This document shows positions 8,675-16,485 of a stretch of DNA of 64,000 nucleotides, piece by piece. A program made the position numbers and the translations under genes. Each line of letters opens with the position of its first letter. Position 1 is the stretch's first letter. The DNA lies in the NCBI GenBank assembly GCA_002712005.1, contig PASP01000006.1, forward strand, positions 118,822-182,821. The letters are read 5' to 3'. The DNA comes from Halobacteriovoraceae bacterium. Lineage in GTDB: Bacteria; Bdellovibrionota; Bacteriovoracia; Bacteriovoracales; Bacteriovoracaceae. The notes under the pieces were generated by a model. That model worked only from the letters and a program-made list of their open reading frames with translations, was not told the DNA's origin and did not search any database.

Positions 8675-8771
8675 AGGTCCTCCTTGAACCGAAAATTTAA
8701 AAGCAATTAAGGAGAATTATAGAGAAAGAAAAACCAGAGTGCAAAGAATAGATATTGTACAACTCAGACCT

Positions 8772-9875
8772 TTAGGTGGCCTCATTTCGCCATAATCCAT
8801 CAGAACCAAGGGTAAATAATCTCTGCACTTTACGACTGGATTGAAGAGATTGCACGATCCATCTCATTTGAGGATTCTTCTTAGAGAAATCAATATCAAA
8901 GGTAGCAAAATTGTGCTCTACAACAACATTCTTCTTTCCATAGAAGAGCTTGATCAGGCGATGAAGTTTCTTACTTGGGGCGTGAGTCAGTCCAGAGCTT
9001 TGCAGTTCGTAATATCTCCCACGTTTTCCCCGACGGTCCCACTTCCTTTTTATGGCGGCACCAAAGTGCTTATCACCAGATAAGAAGAAAGTTCCGGAGA
9101 GATCATACTTGGCCACTAATTCCAGGAGACGATCTTTTTCTTCAGGAAACTCGGCCCAATCTTCTGTGACAAAGAGACGATTTAAGAGCACACCAATGGG
9201 GCTTACAATAATATTAACTTGAGCTTTTGAACGACTGAACTCATCTTCAAGCCACTGCCATTGGGACTCGCCAAGAAGCGTATGCTTTCGCCCCTTTTTG
9301 GGGTCGCGAAAGTAACGGCAATCCAAAAAGTAGAGTTTTACTCGCCCTTGATGGAGCTCTTTCGTATAATAGATTCCCTCTTGTTCCCTTCTGGGATCAT
9401 TCTTTGCCACATCAAAGAAATCTAAAAAGGCCTGTTGGGATTCTTCTTTTAGCGGGTATGTGCGATTGGCGCCATCCTCACCAAAGTCGTGATCATCCCA
9501 AATCCCTTCAACAGGTACCTGATTGCGAAAGAAGCGATAGTGGCGATTCGATTTCAATTCATTATATTTCTTTCTTAGAATATCGATATCACGGGTATTG
9601 CCGTAAATATTATCTCCTAGAAAGAGCCAGTGATCAGGGCGATACTTTAAAATTTGGTGCCAGAAACTTTGGGACTTATATTGGAGATTACAGGATCCAA
9701 AACAAATGCGGATCAGATCCTTTTGTTCACTTATTCGATTGGGACGAGGCCATAGGGGCAAGGAGATCAAGCCCAGGCTCGACATATATAGGGATTTTAT
9801 AAAGGCCCTCTTCCCTATTTTATTAGGTTGAGGAGTTTTCATTTCTATCGATTCATTGTCCTGCGTATCCCTCAC
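8772..9875 (-). CDS. PhoD-like alkaline phosphatase/phosphodiesterase
   Basis: The 367-residue protein carries the metal-site motifs of the PhoD metallophosphoesterase family: FGSCN, FLGDNIYGNT, GIWDDHDFGEDGAN, YFLDCRYFRDP and SGDKHFGA. These would bind Fe/Ca and hydrolyse phosphate mono- or diesters outside the cytoplasm. The N-terminus has KRAFIK followed by a moderate hydrophobic stretch, resembling a Tat signal with Lys-Arg instead of twin Arg. Start is a GTG with AAGGAG 6-7 bases upstream; an internal ATG 11 codons later is possible. No phosphate-starvation operator was found. It is monocistronic and divergent from the recombinase gene at 9976. Confidence 0.85.
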   Translation of the reverse strand: MRDTQDNESIEMKTPQPNKIGKRAFIKSLYMSSLGLISLPLWPRPNRISEQKDLIRICFGSCNLQYKSQSFWHQILKYRPDHWLFLGDNIYGNTRDIDILRKKYNELKSNRHYRFFRNQVPVEGIWDDHDFGEDGANRTYPLKEESQQAFLDFFDVAKNDPRREQEGIYYTKELHQGRVKLYFLDCRYFRDPKKGRKHTLLGESQWQWLEDEFSRSKAQVNIIVSPIGVLLNRLFVTEDWAEFPEEKDRLLELVAKYDLSGTFFLSGDKHFGAAIKRKWDRRGKRGRYYELQSSGLTHAPSKKLHRLIKLFYGKKNVVVEHNFATFDIDFSKKNPQMRWIVQSLQSSRKVQRLFTLGSDGLWRNEAT

Positions 9876-9975
9876 CTCAATCTCCTTTTGAAGTAACCCC
9901 TTTACTCGACTTTTTTACCTTGTTTTTTCTTGCCTATACCTTGTTCCCCATCCCCATATAAGTGATAATAAAACT

Positions 9976-10950
9976 ATGGGAAATACAGCTTTAAAAAATG
10001 ACGAAGATCAACCAATCGCCTTCACACTCTATGATGAATTCTTTGAGAACTTTACTAGTATCCACACAAGGACCAACTACCGCAATGATCTTTTAAAATT
10101 CTTTGAATATTTAACAGAAAACTATCCCAATCTTGTGAATCTCTCTCAGGTTCAAAGAAAGGAAATCATTGAATATCGCAATTTCTTGGCCGAGACAGGA
10201 GGCCGCGACGCAGGACCTTGTGCCCCTAAGACGGTCGCTCGAAAATTGGCCAGCCTATCGAGCTACTTTGACTATCTCGTTGAGAAAGGAGGAAGGGATT
10301 TTAATCCGGTTCAAAGTGTAAAGAGACCTCGTCACGAAGTTTTAAAGCCTACTCAGGCCTTGGAAAAAGAACAAGTGCGCGCACTCTTTGAACTTCTCTC
10401 CCAAGGAGATGAAAAATCTCCAAGTCGTTACCTTCACAAAGCGCTCCTGGTTACCTTCTTTATGACGGGTATGAGAAAGAGTGAAGTCCTTCATTTAAAA
10501 TTTAAAGACTATCGTGAGATTAATGACTACCGCGTTCTCGAATTTAAAGGAAAGGGGGGAAAGACGGGTCAAAAGGTTCTGCACCCTCTTTGCGTCGAGG
10601 CCATTGAAGAATATCTAGAATGGATGAAATCTGTGGATCGCGAACATATTGCTGAAGACTGGCTCTTTCAACCGACACGCAATCCTAGCAACCCCAAGAA
10701 CCTGAATCGTCCTCTCAATCCTCGTACCATTAATGAGATCATTACCGGATACGGAAAGAAAATTGGTCTTAACTTTAATATTTCACCCCACTCAGCACGA
10801 GCTACCTTCATTGGGGAATTACTAGAGGCGGGAGTTGATATCTACTCAGTGGCCAGAGAAGTGAATCATAGCTCCGTTAAAACCACCCAAGAATATGATA
10901 AGAGAAGAAAGCGCTTATCTGACTCTCCCATTAGTAAACTTAAATACTAA
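9976..10950 (+). CDS. Tyrosine recombinase, XerC/XerD type
   Basis: The 324-residue protein has an N-terminal SAM-like core-binding domain (about 15-110) and a C-terminal catalytic domain. Its catalytic residues read Arg in TGMRKSEVLHL, Lys in KGKGGKTGQ, His and Arg in HSARATF, a second His in VNHSSVKTT, and the nucleophilic Tyr in QEYDKRRK. Size and motif spacing match the Xer recombinases that resolve chromosome dimers at dif. No dif-like site, direct repeats or cargo is visible nearby, so I take it as a chromosomal Xer rather than an integrase; a second paralogue elsewhere cannot be excluded. HSAR instead of HxLR is a small deviation. Confidence 0.85.
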   Translation: MGNTALKNDEDQPIAFTLYDEFFENFTSIHTRTNYRNDLLKFFEYLTENYPNLVNLSQVQRKEIIEYRNFLAETGGRDAGPCAPKTVARKLASLSSYFDYLVEKGGRDFNPVQSVKRPRHEVLKPTQALEKEQVRALFELLSQGDEKSPSRYLHKALLVTFFMTGMRKSEVLHLKFKDYREINDYRVLEFKGKGGKTGQKVLHPLCVEAIEEYLEWMKSVDREHIAEDWLFQPTRNPSNPKNLNRPLNPRTINEIITGYGKKIGLNFNISPHSARATFIGELLEAGVDIYSVAREVNHSSVKTTQEYDKRRKRLSDSPISKLKY

Positions 10951-11180
10951 ACTCCTTCCTTAACTCTATTTATGGGGTGCCTTTAAATAAGCCCCCTTTT
11001 GGCGTGGAGCATCTAAAAAAGGATGTAAGAAAATTTAAATTTTTTTTCGAAAAGAAAATAGGGCTTGAAACCCTCTTAAAATGGGGCCATATGAGCAATC
11101 CTTTTTTTAACGCAAGCGCACCTTTAAAAAATTTCATTTTTTTTACTCTAAGGCCCTAGTGGTACTGGCCTACCTCTGCT

Positions 11181-11196
11181 ACCCTATATGTAGAGA
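11181..11196 (+). promoter_or_regulatory. Possible NrdR box upstream of nrdBA
   Basis: ACCCTATATGTAGAGA matches 12 of 16 positions of the NrdR consensus ACACTATATATAGTGT. NrdR represses ribonucleotide reductase genes from paired boxes about 31 bp apart. I see no second good box at that distance, so support is partial. Confidence 0.35.
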
Positions 11197-11255
11197 CACA
11201 ATCTCAAAAAAGTTTAAAAAACTTCACTCAAGGCGAATAAAAAATGAGTAAAGTT

Positions 11256-11283
11256 TTGCAGACGATACACACATTTGTATTAA
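11256..11283 (+). promoter_or_regulatory. Possible sigma70-like promoter for nrdBA
   Basis: TTGCAG and TATTAA are separated by 16 bp, about 170 bp before the nrdB start. The match is moderate in very AT-rich DNA, and the promoter would produce a long 5' leader containing the hairpin at 11404-11433. Confidence 0.3.
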
Positions 11284-11403
11284 ATTGATTTTATCAGTTA
11301 TTAATAACTTATGAAAGTTATCGGCTTCTTTGCGCTTGATCTCTATAAAGTATAAAAAAAATTTAAAGAAAGAATAAAAACACAACTTAACAACACCACA
11401 ACT

Positions 11404-11433
11404 CAGGAATCTTTAATAAAAATAAAGTTCCTG
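11404..11433 (+). promoter_or_regulatory. Leader hairpin just before the nrdB ribosome site
   Basis: CAGGAATCTTTA (11404-11415) pairs with TAAAGTTCCTG (11423-11433), 11 bp with one bulged T and a 7-nt loop. It ends about 8 bases before the AAAGGAGG ribosome site and has no U-tract, so a role in mRNA stability or translation is more likely than termination. Confidence 0.4.
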
Positions 11434-11453
11434 GATTTACGAAAGGAGGCATC

Positions 11454-12422
11454 GTGGATCCACTTCTATCACCTAACGAGGATCGTTTTGTAGTATTCCC
11501 CATCAAGTATCACCGTGTATGGGAGATGTACAAGAGACACATGGCCGTGTTTTGGACTGCAGAAGAAATTGATTTAGTACCTGATCTAGCAGACTGGGAA
11601 AAATTAAATGCTGATGAACAACACTTCATCAAGCACGTTCTTGCGTTCTTTGCGGCCAGTGATGGAATCGTTAATGAAAACCTTGCTCAGAGATTTTACA
11701 ATGAAATCCAAATTCCAGAAGCTCGCTGCTTCTATGGATTCCAGATTGCTATGGAGAATATCCACTCTGAAACTTACTCTCTTCTCATTGATACTTATAT
11801 CAAAGATCCTGAAGAAAAAGATAAGCTCTTCCATGCTATCGACACTCTTCCCCCAATTGCCAAGAAAGCAAACTGGGCCATGAAGTGGATCGATTCTAAA
11901 CGTTCATGGGCCGAGCGTGCTGTGGCCTTCGCTGCTGTTGAAGGAATTTTCTTCTCTGGAAGTTTCTGTGCCATCTTCTGGCTCAAAAAACGTGGTCTTA
12001 TGCCAGGTCTTTGTACTTCTAACGAATTTATTTCAAGAGATGAAGGTCTCCACTGCGAATTTGCCTGTCTTCTTCACGAGCTTCTTCAAGATGAAAATAA
12101 AGCTTCAAAAGAAGTTATTAAATCTATCATTACCGAAGCTGTGGAAATTGAAACAGAGTTTATTACTGATGCCCTACCTGTATCTTTAATTGGAATGAAT
12201 GCAGACCTTATGACTCAGTATATTCAATTCGTAGCTGATCATTGGCTACAGCAACTTGGATGTGATGCTCACTATAATGTAGAGAACCCATTTGATTGGA
12301 TGGAGCTGATTTCTCTTGAAGGGAAATCAAACTTCTTTGAAAGAAGAGTTTCTGAATATCAAAGACCTGGGGCACTTGCCGATCGCGAGCAACAGAAATT
12401 TACTCTAGATGCTGATTTCTAA
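11454..12422 (+). CDS. nrdB: Class Ia ribonucleotide reductase small subunit, eukaryote-like
   Basis: This R2 subunit of 322 residues houses the di-iron/tyrosyl-radical cofactor. Visible ligands are Asp40 (AEEID), Glu101 and His104 in [10 protein letters not shown] with radical Tyr108, then Glu in [10 protein letters not shown], and Glu/His in [10 protein letters not shown]. The sequence is strikingly like animal R2: [38 protein letters not shown] and the C-terminal tail FTLDADF, which docks on R1 in mammals and is the same here. The GTG start follows AAAGGAGG ideally. nrdA follows after 128 bp on the same strand, so R2 comes first in the operon. Function is secure. Confidence 0.97.
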   Translation: MDPLLSPNEDRFVVFPIKYHRVWEMYKRHMAVFWTAEEIDLVPDLADWEKLNADEQHFIKHVLAFFAASDGIVNENLAQRFYNEIQIPEARCFYGFQIAMENIHSETYSLLIDTYIKDPEEKDKLFHAIDTLPPIAKKANWAMKWIDSKRSWAERAVAFAAVEGIFFSGSFCAIFWLKKRGLMPGLCTSNEFISRDEGLHCEFACLLHELLQDENKASKEVIKSIITEAVEIETEFITDALPVSLIGMNADLMTQYIQFVADHWLQQLGCDAHYNVENPFDWMELISLEGKSNFFERRVSEYQRPGALADREQQKFTLDADF

Positions 12423-12470
12423 TCAGCATCGGGGAGTAAACGGGAAATAGGCCTCCCACAAAATACAGGA

Positions 12471-12517
12471 ACACAAACAACACAACAAAAAACAAAACAA
12501 AACAAAACAAAAAAACA
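12471..12517 (+). other. A/C-only tract between nrdB and nrdA
   Basis: For 47 bases the plus strand contains only A and C, including about four tandem AAAAC units near 12488-12511. The tract lies in the nrdB-nrdA spacer about 30 bases before the nrdA ribosome site (TTGGAGAAC). Such RNA cannot form secondary structure and may enhance translation or recruit a protein; this is inference. Confidence 0.6.
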
Positions 12518-12550
12518 GAGACACACACACAACGATTTGGAGAACAACAC

Positions 12551-14914
12551 ATGTACGTAATGACAAGAAGTGGGCAGAAAGAGCCCATCAAATTTGACAA
12601 AATCACGGCCAGAATTGAAATGTTGGCCAAGGACTTATCAGACCGCGTAGACCCTTCGGCCATTGCTCAAAAAGTAATCGAAGGAATTTACGATGGGATT
12701 ACAACTCGTGAACTCGATAAGCTCGCTGGCGAAACAGCGGCTTACCTATCCACAAAACACCCAGACTACTCAAAGCTTGCTGGTCGTATTTCAGTAAGTA
12801 ACCTACACAAAGAAACTCGTGGTTGTTTCTCTGAAAATATCAAAGAAATGTACAACTACGTAAATGAAAAAACAGGGGAACATGCTCCTCTCGTTTCCAA
12901 AGAACTCCACGATACAGTTATGGCCAACGCCGAAATGCTCGATAAGGCCGTAGATGATTCTCGTGATTTCAATTACGACTACTTTGGATTCAAAACTCTA
13001 GAGCGCTCTTACCTTCTAAGAATGGACGGACAAATCGTAGAACGTCCTGGTCAAATGCTCATGAGAGTATCAGTAGGTATTCATATGAATAATATGGAAG
13101 CTGCTATTGAAACTTATAATCTAATGAGTGAGAAACTCTTCACTCATGCCTCTCCTACTCTCTTTAATTCGGGAACAGGACGTCCACAACTTTCAAGTTG
13201 TTTCCTTCTCACTATGAAAGACGACTCTATTGAAGGTATCTACGATACTCTTCGTCAGACCGCTCTTATCTCACAAAGTGCTGGTGGAATTGGGCTTTCT
13301 ATTCATAATATCAGGGCCAAAGGTTCTGCTATTAAAGGAACAAATGGAACTTCAAATGGTATCGTTCCCATGCTTAAAGTATTTAACGATACCGCTCGCT
13401 ACGTTGATCAAGGTGGGGGTAAACGTAAGGGTGCTTTCGCTATTTATCTCGAGCCATGGCATGCAGATATCTTCGATTTTCTTGAAATGAAGAAGAACAC
13501 TGGTAAAGACGAAAACCGTGGACGCGACCTCTTCTACGCCATGTGGACACCTGATCTCTTCATGAAGAGAGTAGAAGCTGATGGAATGTGGTCACTCTTC
13601 TGTCCTCATGAGTGTCCCGGTCTCGCCGACACTTATGGTGCTGAATTCGAGGCCCTGTATACGCGCTACGAAAATGAAGGAAAGGCCATGAAAACGGTAC
13701 GTGCACAAGACGTATGGTTTGCTATTCTTGAATCCCAAGTAGAAACGGGCTCTCCTTATATGCTCTATAAAGATGCAGCTAACGAGAAATCAAATCAAAA
13801 GAATCTTGGAACGATTAAATCTTCTAACCTCTGTACAGAGATTATGGAATATACATCACCAGATGAAGTGGCCGTTTGTAACCTTGCATCTGTGGCCTTA
13901 AATCGTTTTGTAAAAGTGGAAAATGGAAAGTCGAGCTACGATTTTGATGCTCTCTATGATGTTGTCTATCGTATGACTCTAAACTTGAATCGTATTATCG
14001 ATATCAATTTCTATCCAGTACCTGAGGCAAGAAACTCAAATATGAGACATCGTCCGATTGGTCTTGGAGTACAAGGTCTAGCGGATACATTCTTTCTCAT
14101 GAGATATCCATTTGAAAGTGAAGAAGCTCTTCAGCTTGACGAAGATATTTTTGAGACGATCTACTTTGCAGCGGCTACCGCTTCAAAGGATCTTGCTAAG
14201 AAAGAAGGAGCTTACGAAACTCACGAGGGAAGTCCAATGAGCCAAGGTCAAATGCAATTTGATCTTTGGGGAGTAAAACCTAGAAGTGGTCGTTGGGACT
14301 GGAATTCACTGAGAAGTGAAATCGCTGAGCACGGAGTAAGAAACTCTCTACTCGTTGCTCCTATGCCAACAGCTTCCACATCACAAATCCTTGGAAATAA
14401 CGAATGTTTTGAGCCGATCACATCGAATATTTATGTAAGACGTGTTCTTTCTGGAGAATTTGCCGTTGTAAATAAATACCTTGTTCAAGATCTTATTGAT
14501 CGCGACCTATGGGATGATGAAATGAGAAATGAAATCATTGCCAGCAATGGTTCAATTCAAGGTATTGAGCGTATTCCAGAGGATCTCAAGGCCCTATACA
14601 AAACAGTTTGGGAAATTTCTCAGCGTTCCGTTATTGATCACGCAGCAGCTCGTGGAGCTTATATTGATCAATCACAAAGTATGAACGTCCATATGCAAGA
14701 TCCTAACTTTGGAAAGATCTCTTCTATGCACTTCTATGCATGGAAGAAAGGTCTTAAGACAGGGATGTACTATCTGAGAACACGTGCAGCAGTAAATGCA
14801 GTTCAATTTACCGTAAAAAACAATTCAAAAGCTAAACCAGCAAAAGAAGAAGCCGAAGCACAAATGGTATGCTCCATCGAAAATCCCGATGATTGCGTCA
14901 TGTGCGGAAGCTAG
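12551..14914 (+). CDS. nrdA: Class Ia ribonucleotide reductase large subunit, eukaryote-like
   Basis: R1 reduces ribonucleoside diphosphates. The 787-residue chain has an N-terminal ATP-cone (about 1-90) and then the barrel with Cys217 in QLSSCFLL. Asn, Cys and Glu follow in SSNLCTEI, and the partner Cys in VAVCNLAS. The catalytic loop [16 protein letters not shown] and the radical-transfer tyrosines in MYYLRTRAA are present. The C-terminus DDCVMCGS supplies the swinging redox pair Cys782/Cys785. Much of the sequence parallels human RRM1 (for example [14 protein letters not shown]-type and [18 protein letters not shown] segments), placing it in the eukaryote-like NrdA clade. The presence of an ATP-cone predicts dATP feedback inhibition. 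A strong terminator follows at 14943. Confidence 0.97.
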   Translation: MYVMTRSGQKEPIKFDKITARIEMLAKDLSDRVDPSAIAQKVIEGIYDGITTRELDKLAGETAAYLSTKHPDYSKLAGRISVSNLHKETRGCFSENIKEMYNYVNEKTGEHAPLVSKELHDTVMANAEMLDKAVDDSRDFNYDYFGFKTLERSYLLRMDGQIVERPGQMLMRVSVGIHMNNMEAAIETYNLMSEKLFTHASPTLFNSGTGRPQLSSCFLLTMKDDSIEGIYDTLRQTALISQSAGGIGLSIHNIRAKGSAIKGTNGTSNGIVPMLKVFNDTARYVDQGGGKRKGAFAIYLEPWHADIFDFLEMKKNTGKDENRGRDLFYAMWTPDLFMKRVEADGMWSLFCPHECPGLADTYGAEFEALYTRYENEGKAMKTVRAQDVWFAILESQVETGSPYMLYKDAANEKSNQKNLGTIKSSNLCTEIMEYTSPDEVAVCNLASVALNRFVKVENGKSSYDFDALYDVVYRMTLNLNRIIDINFYPVPEARNSNMRHRPIGLGVQGLADTFFLMRYPFESEEALQLDEDIFETIYFAAATASKDLAKKEGAYETHEGSPMSQGQMQFDLWGVKPRSGRWDWNSLRSEIAEHGVRNSLLVAPMPTASTSQILGNNECFEPITSNIYVRRVLSGEFAVVNKYLVQDLIDRDLWDDEMRNEIIASNGSIQGIERIPEDLKALYKTVWEISQRSVIDHAAARGAYIDQSQSMNVHMQDPNFGKISSMHFYAWKKGLKTGMYYLRTRAAVNAVQFTVKNNSKAKPAKEEAEAQMVCSIENPDDCVMCGS

Positions 14915-14942
14915 GGAGCAAGACTCCAAATCGTTGAAATTG

Positions 14943-14974
14943 AAGGCCCACTCTCCAAAGTGGGCCTTTTTTTT
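14943..14974 (+). terminator. Intrinsic terminator of the nrdBA operon
   Basis: AAGGCCCACT pairs perfectly with AGTGGGCCTT over 10 bp with a 6-nt loop, followed by a run of eight Ts. This is a textbook rho-independent terminator 28 bp after the nrdA stop. Confidence 0.95.
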
Positions 14975-15060
14975 ATTTTCCACAATGCTTTAACAATTCC
15001 TCCCTAAACTACCCATAAGAAAAGAGGACCTAATGTTCTCTAGTAGCAAGCGGAGAAAAT

Positions 15061-15339
15061 ATGAAAACCCTTATTTTTACAAGTTTCCTTCTTTTAACTC
15101 TAAGCTCGGCCTACGCTCACAGAGGTGGAGGAGCGCAACAAGAAGGATTCCGAGAAGCTATGGAGGCCTGTCATGAAGAATTGGGAACCCAAAGACCTGA
15201 AAGAGGGCAACGTCCCTCAGAAGAAGAGAGAGAGGCCATGAAAAGCTGTCTTTCCGCCAAGGGGATTGAAATGCCAGAGTGTGGTCCTAGAGGACAAGGT
15301 GGTCAAAGAGGCGAAAGAAATCAAGACAGTGAAGACTAA
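15061..15339 (+). CDS. Small secreted Gly/Arg/Glu-rich protein
   Basis: I do not recognise this 92-residue product. It has a signal peptide cut after AYA, then a short mature chain with three cysteines (MEACHEEL, MKSCLSAKG, MPECGPRG) and low-complexity hydrophilic sequence rich in Gly, Arg, Gln and Glu at both ends. The EAMxACHEEL / EAMKSCLSAKG pair looks like a twofold internal repeat with cysteine at the same helix position, as in small periplasmic cysteine-pair proteins. It has GGAGAA before the ATG and a terminator after it, so it is an independent unit. Confidence 0.7.
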   Translation: MKTLIFTSFLLLTLSSAYAHRGGGAQQEGFREAMEACHEELGTQRPERGQRPSEEEREAMKSCLSAKGIEMPECGPRGQGGQRGERNQDSED

Positions 15340-15351
15340 TCCTAATGTATA

Positions 15352-15374
15352 TATAGGGAGCCTTGCTCCCTATA
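15352..15374. terminator. Bidirectional hairpin between convergent genes
   Basis: TATAGGGAGC pairs perfectly with GCTCCCTATA over 10 bp with a 3-nt loop, followed on the plus strand by ATTTTC. It overlaps the last codons of the leftward gene at 15370. Confidence 0.7.
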
Positions 15375-16476
15375 ATTTTCTTAGGATTTCAAATCGATAA
15401 ACACCGACTTTCTCAGTTAAACAAAGATCAGAAAATTCAGAAGTGATCTCTTCAAAGCCGGAACGATCACAGTCTGGTTTTCTTAAATAATGGCGCATAC
15501 AAATGACTCCCCCCTTACGTACTGAAGGAGCCATATCTTGTAGAAATTCTTTTTCTACTTTTCCAGAGAAGTAGCTAGGAACATCAGATAGAGAGAGATA
15601 ATCAAATTGATTTTCATAGAGAGGTGAATTTAACAATTCCACCATATTTCCTTGAACCATCTCATAGCATGACTCACTTGATTGAATTCGCTCTTTCACT
15701 TTCAAGTAATTTGACTCCCACGCTTCAATAGGATTACCGTCTGAATGAGTTATCTTTCCATAGAAACAGAGATGGGCAAAGAAGCTCTCACGAGCTAGAG
15801 AGTGAGTGAATAAATTCTCAAAACTCTTCTTATAGTAATCAAAGTGAGATTCGGGATAATTCTTTACTATAAAATCTCCCTTATAGAGTAAGGCATTAAA
15901 GACCGATTTATTTCCTAAAAGAAAGAGAAGGGCCTTCCAATTGAGATTGGAAAACTTGTCATAGAAGAATTCTCTTTGTTCATCAAGATCATGAAAATCA
16001 AAAATACGATCATGATCCTTCTTTAAAATAACTCTCAAGGCCTTACTTAGAGTTTGAAAGGTTCTTTCCCAACGGCCGTAATAGAGAAGGGATTGCCATT
16101 TAATTTCAGAAAATACCCCATAGAAGAATTCTTTATCACTTTCTTCCAGCTCTAATTGATAAAAGATTTCCTTTCTTCTTCTTGAGTTATCTTGGGCGTG
16201 ATAGGGAGCATAATCAAAGAATAAGAGGAAGTCTTGGAAATCTAGATCTGAATTCTTATAGAGACTGGCCCTCAAGCGCGAAAGAGCTAATTGATAGGGG
16301 CCGACGTCATTTAATACCAGAGATTCACATTGCTCCAGTAAGGGTAAGGCCCTTGAACCACACCCTGCGATAGAAAAGACATTCTTAGAATCTAACTTCT
16401 TGATGATCTCAAGATCAACAGAGGTATCCTCATTTCCGAGAGTATAATTTAGCTGTCCGAAATATTTCTTAGTCAA
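15370..16476 (-). CDS. DUF3419 / BtaA-like aminocarboxypropyl transferase
   Basis: The 368-residue protein resembles DUF3419 proteins, which include BtaA, the enzyme that moves 3-amino-3-carboxypropyl from SAM onto diacylglycerol to start betaine-lipid synthesis. Evidence is the SAM-site motif NVFSIAGCGSRALPLLEQ followed by VLNDVGPYQLALSRLR near residues 30-65, the segment DFQDFLLFF, and the late motif FDYLSLSDVPSYF, typical of the family. No btaB methyltransferase is adjacent, so the betaine lipid itself may not be the product. It sits 9 bp after the acyl-ACP-reductase-like gene as the last gene of the leftward lipid operon. Family call is fairly confident; the acceptor is unknown. Confidence 0.75.
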   Translation of the reverse strand: MTKKYFGQLNYTLGNEDTSVDLEIIKKLDSKNVFSIAGCGSRALPLLEQCESLVLNDVGPYQLALSRLRASLYKNSDLDFQDFLLFFDYAPYHAQDNSRRRKEIFYQLELEESDKEFFYGVFSEIKWQSLLYYGRWERTFQTLSKALRVILKKDHDRIFDFHDLDEQREFFYDKFSNLNWKALLFLLGNKSVFNALLYKGDFIVKNYPESHFDYYKKSFENLFTHSLARESFFAHLCFYGKITHSDGNPIEAWESNYLKVKERIQSSESCYEMVQGNMVELLNSPLYENQFDYLSLSDVPSYFSGKVEKEFLQDMAPSVRKGGVICMRHYLRKPDCDRSGFEEITSEFSDLCLTEKVGVYRFEILRKL

Positions 16477-16485
16477 AGTAAACTC

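Larger units (their letters stand above)
10951..11453. other. Long AT-rich intergenic region and nrd leader
   Basis: This 500-bp stretch has no convincing gene. It contains several homopolymer runs (T8 at about 11041, T7 and T8 near 11101-11148), a possible NrdR box, a possible promoter and a leader hairpin (listed separately). A 60-codon frame at 10977-11159 has no ribosome site and a composition like noncoding DNA. The part after about 11380 is a G-poor stretch of A, C and T before the nrdB ribosome site. Confidence 0.6.

Noticed and set aside
9404-9802. 132-codon frame opposite the PhoD-like gene
   Set aside because: Lies wholly antisense to a clear enzyme and has no domain features of its own.
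9976-10950. Xer-type recombinase as sign of a mobile island
   Set aside because: No flanking repeats, cargo or tRNA insertion; size and motifs fit a chromosomal Xer.
10977-11159. 60-codon frame in the nrd intergenic region
   Set aside because: No ribosome site, homopolymer-rich sequence and no recognisable protein features.
12486-12511. AAAAC repeats as a CRISPR or transposon feature
   Set aside because: Short simple-sequence units without spacers or terminal repeats.
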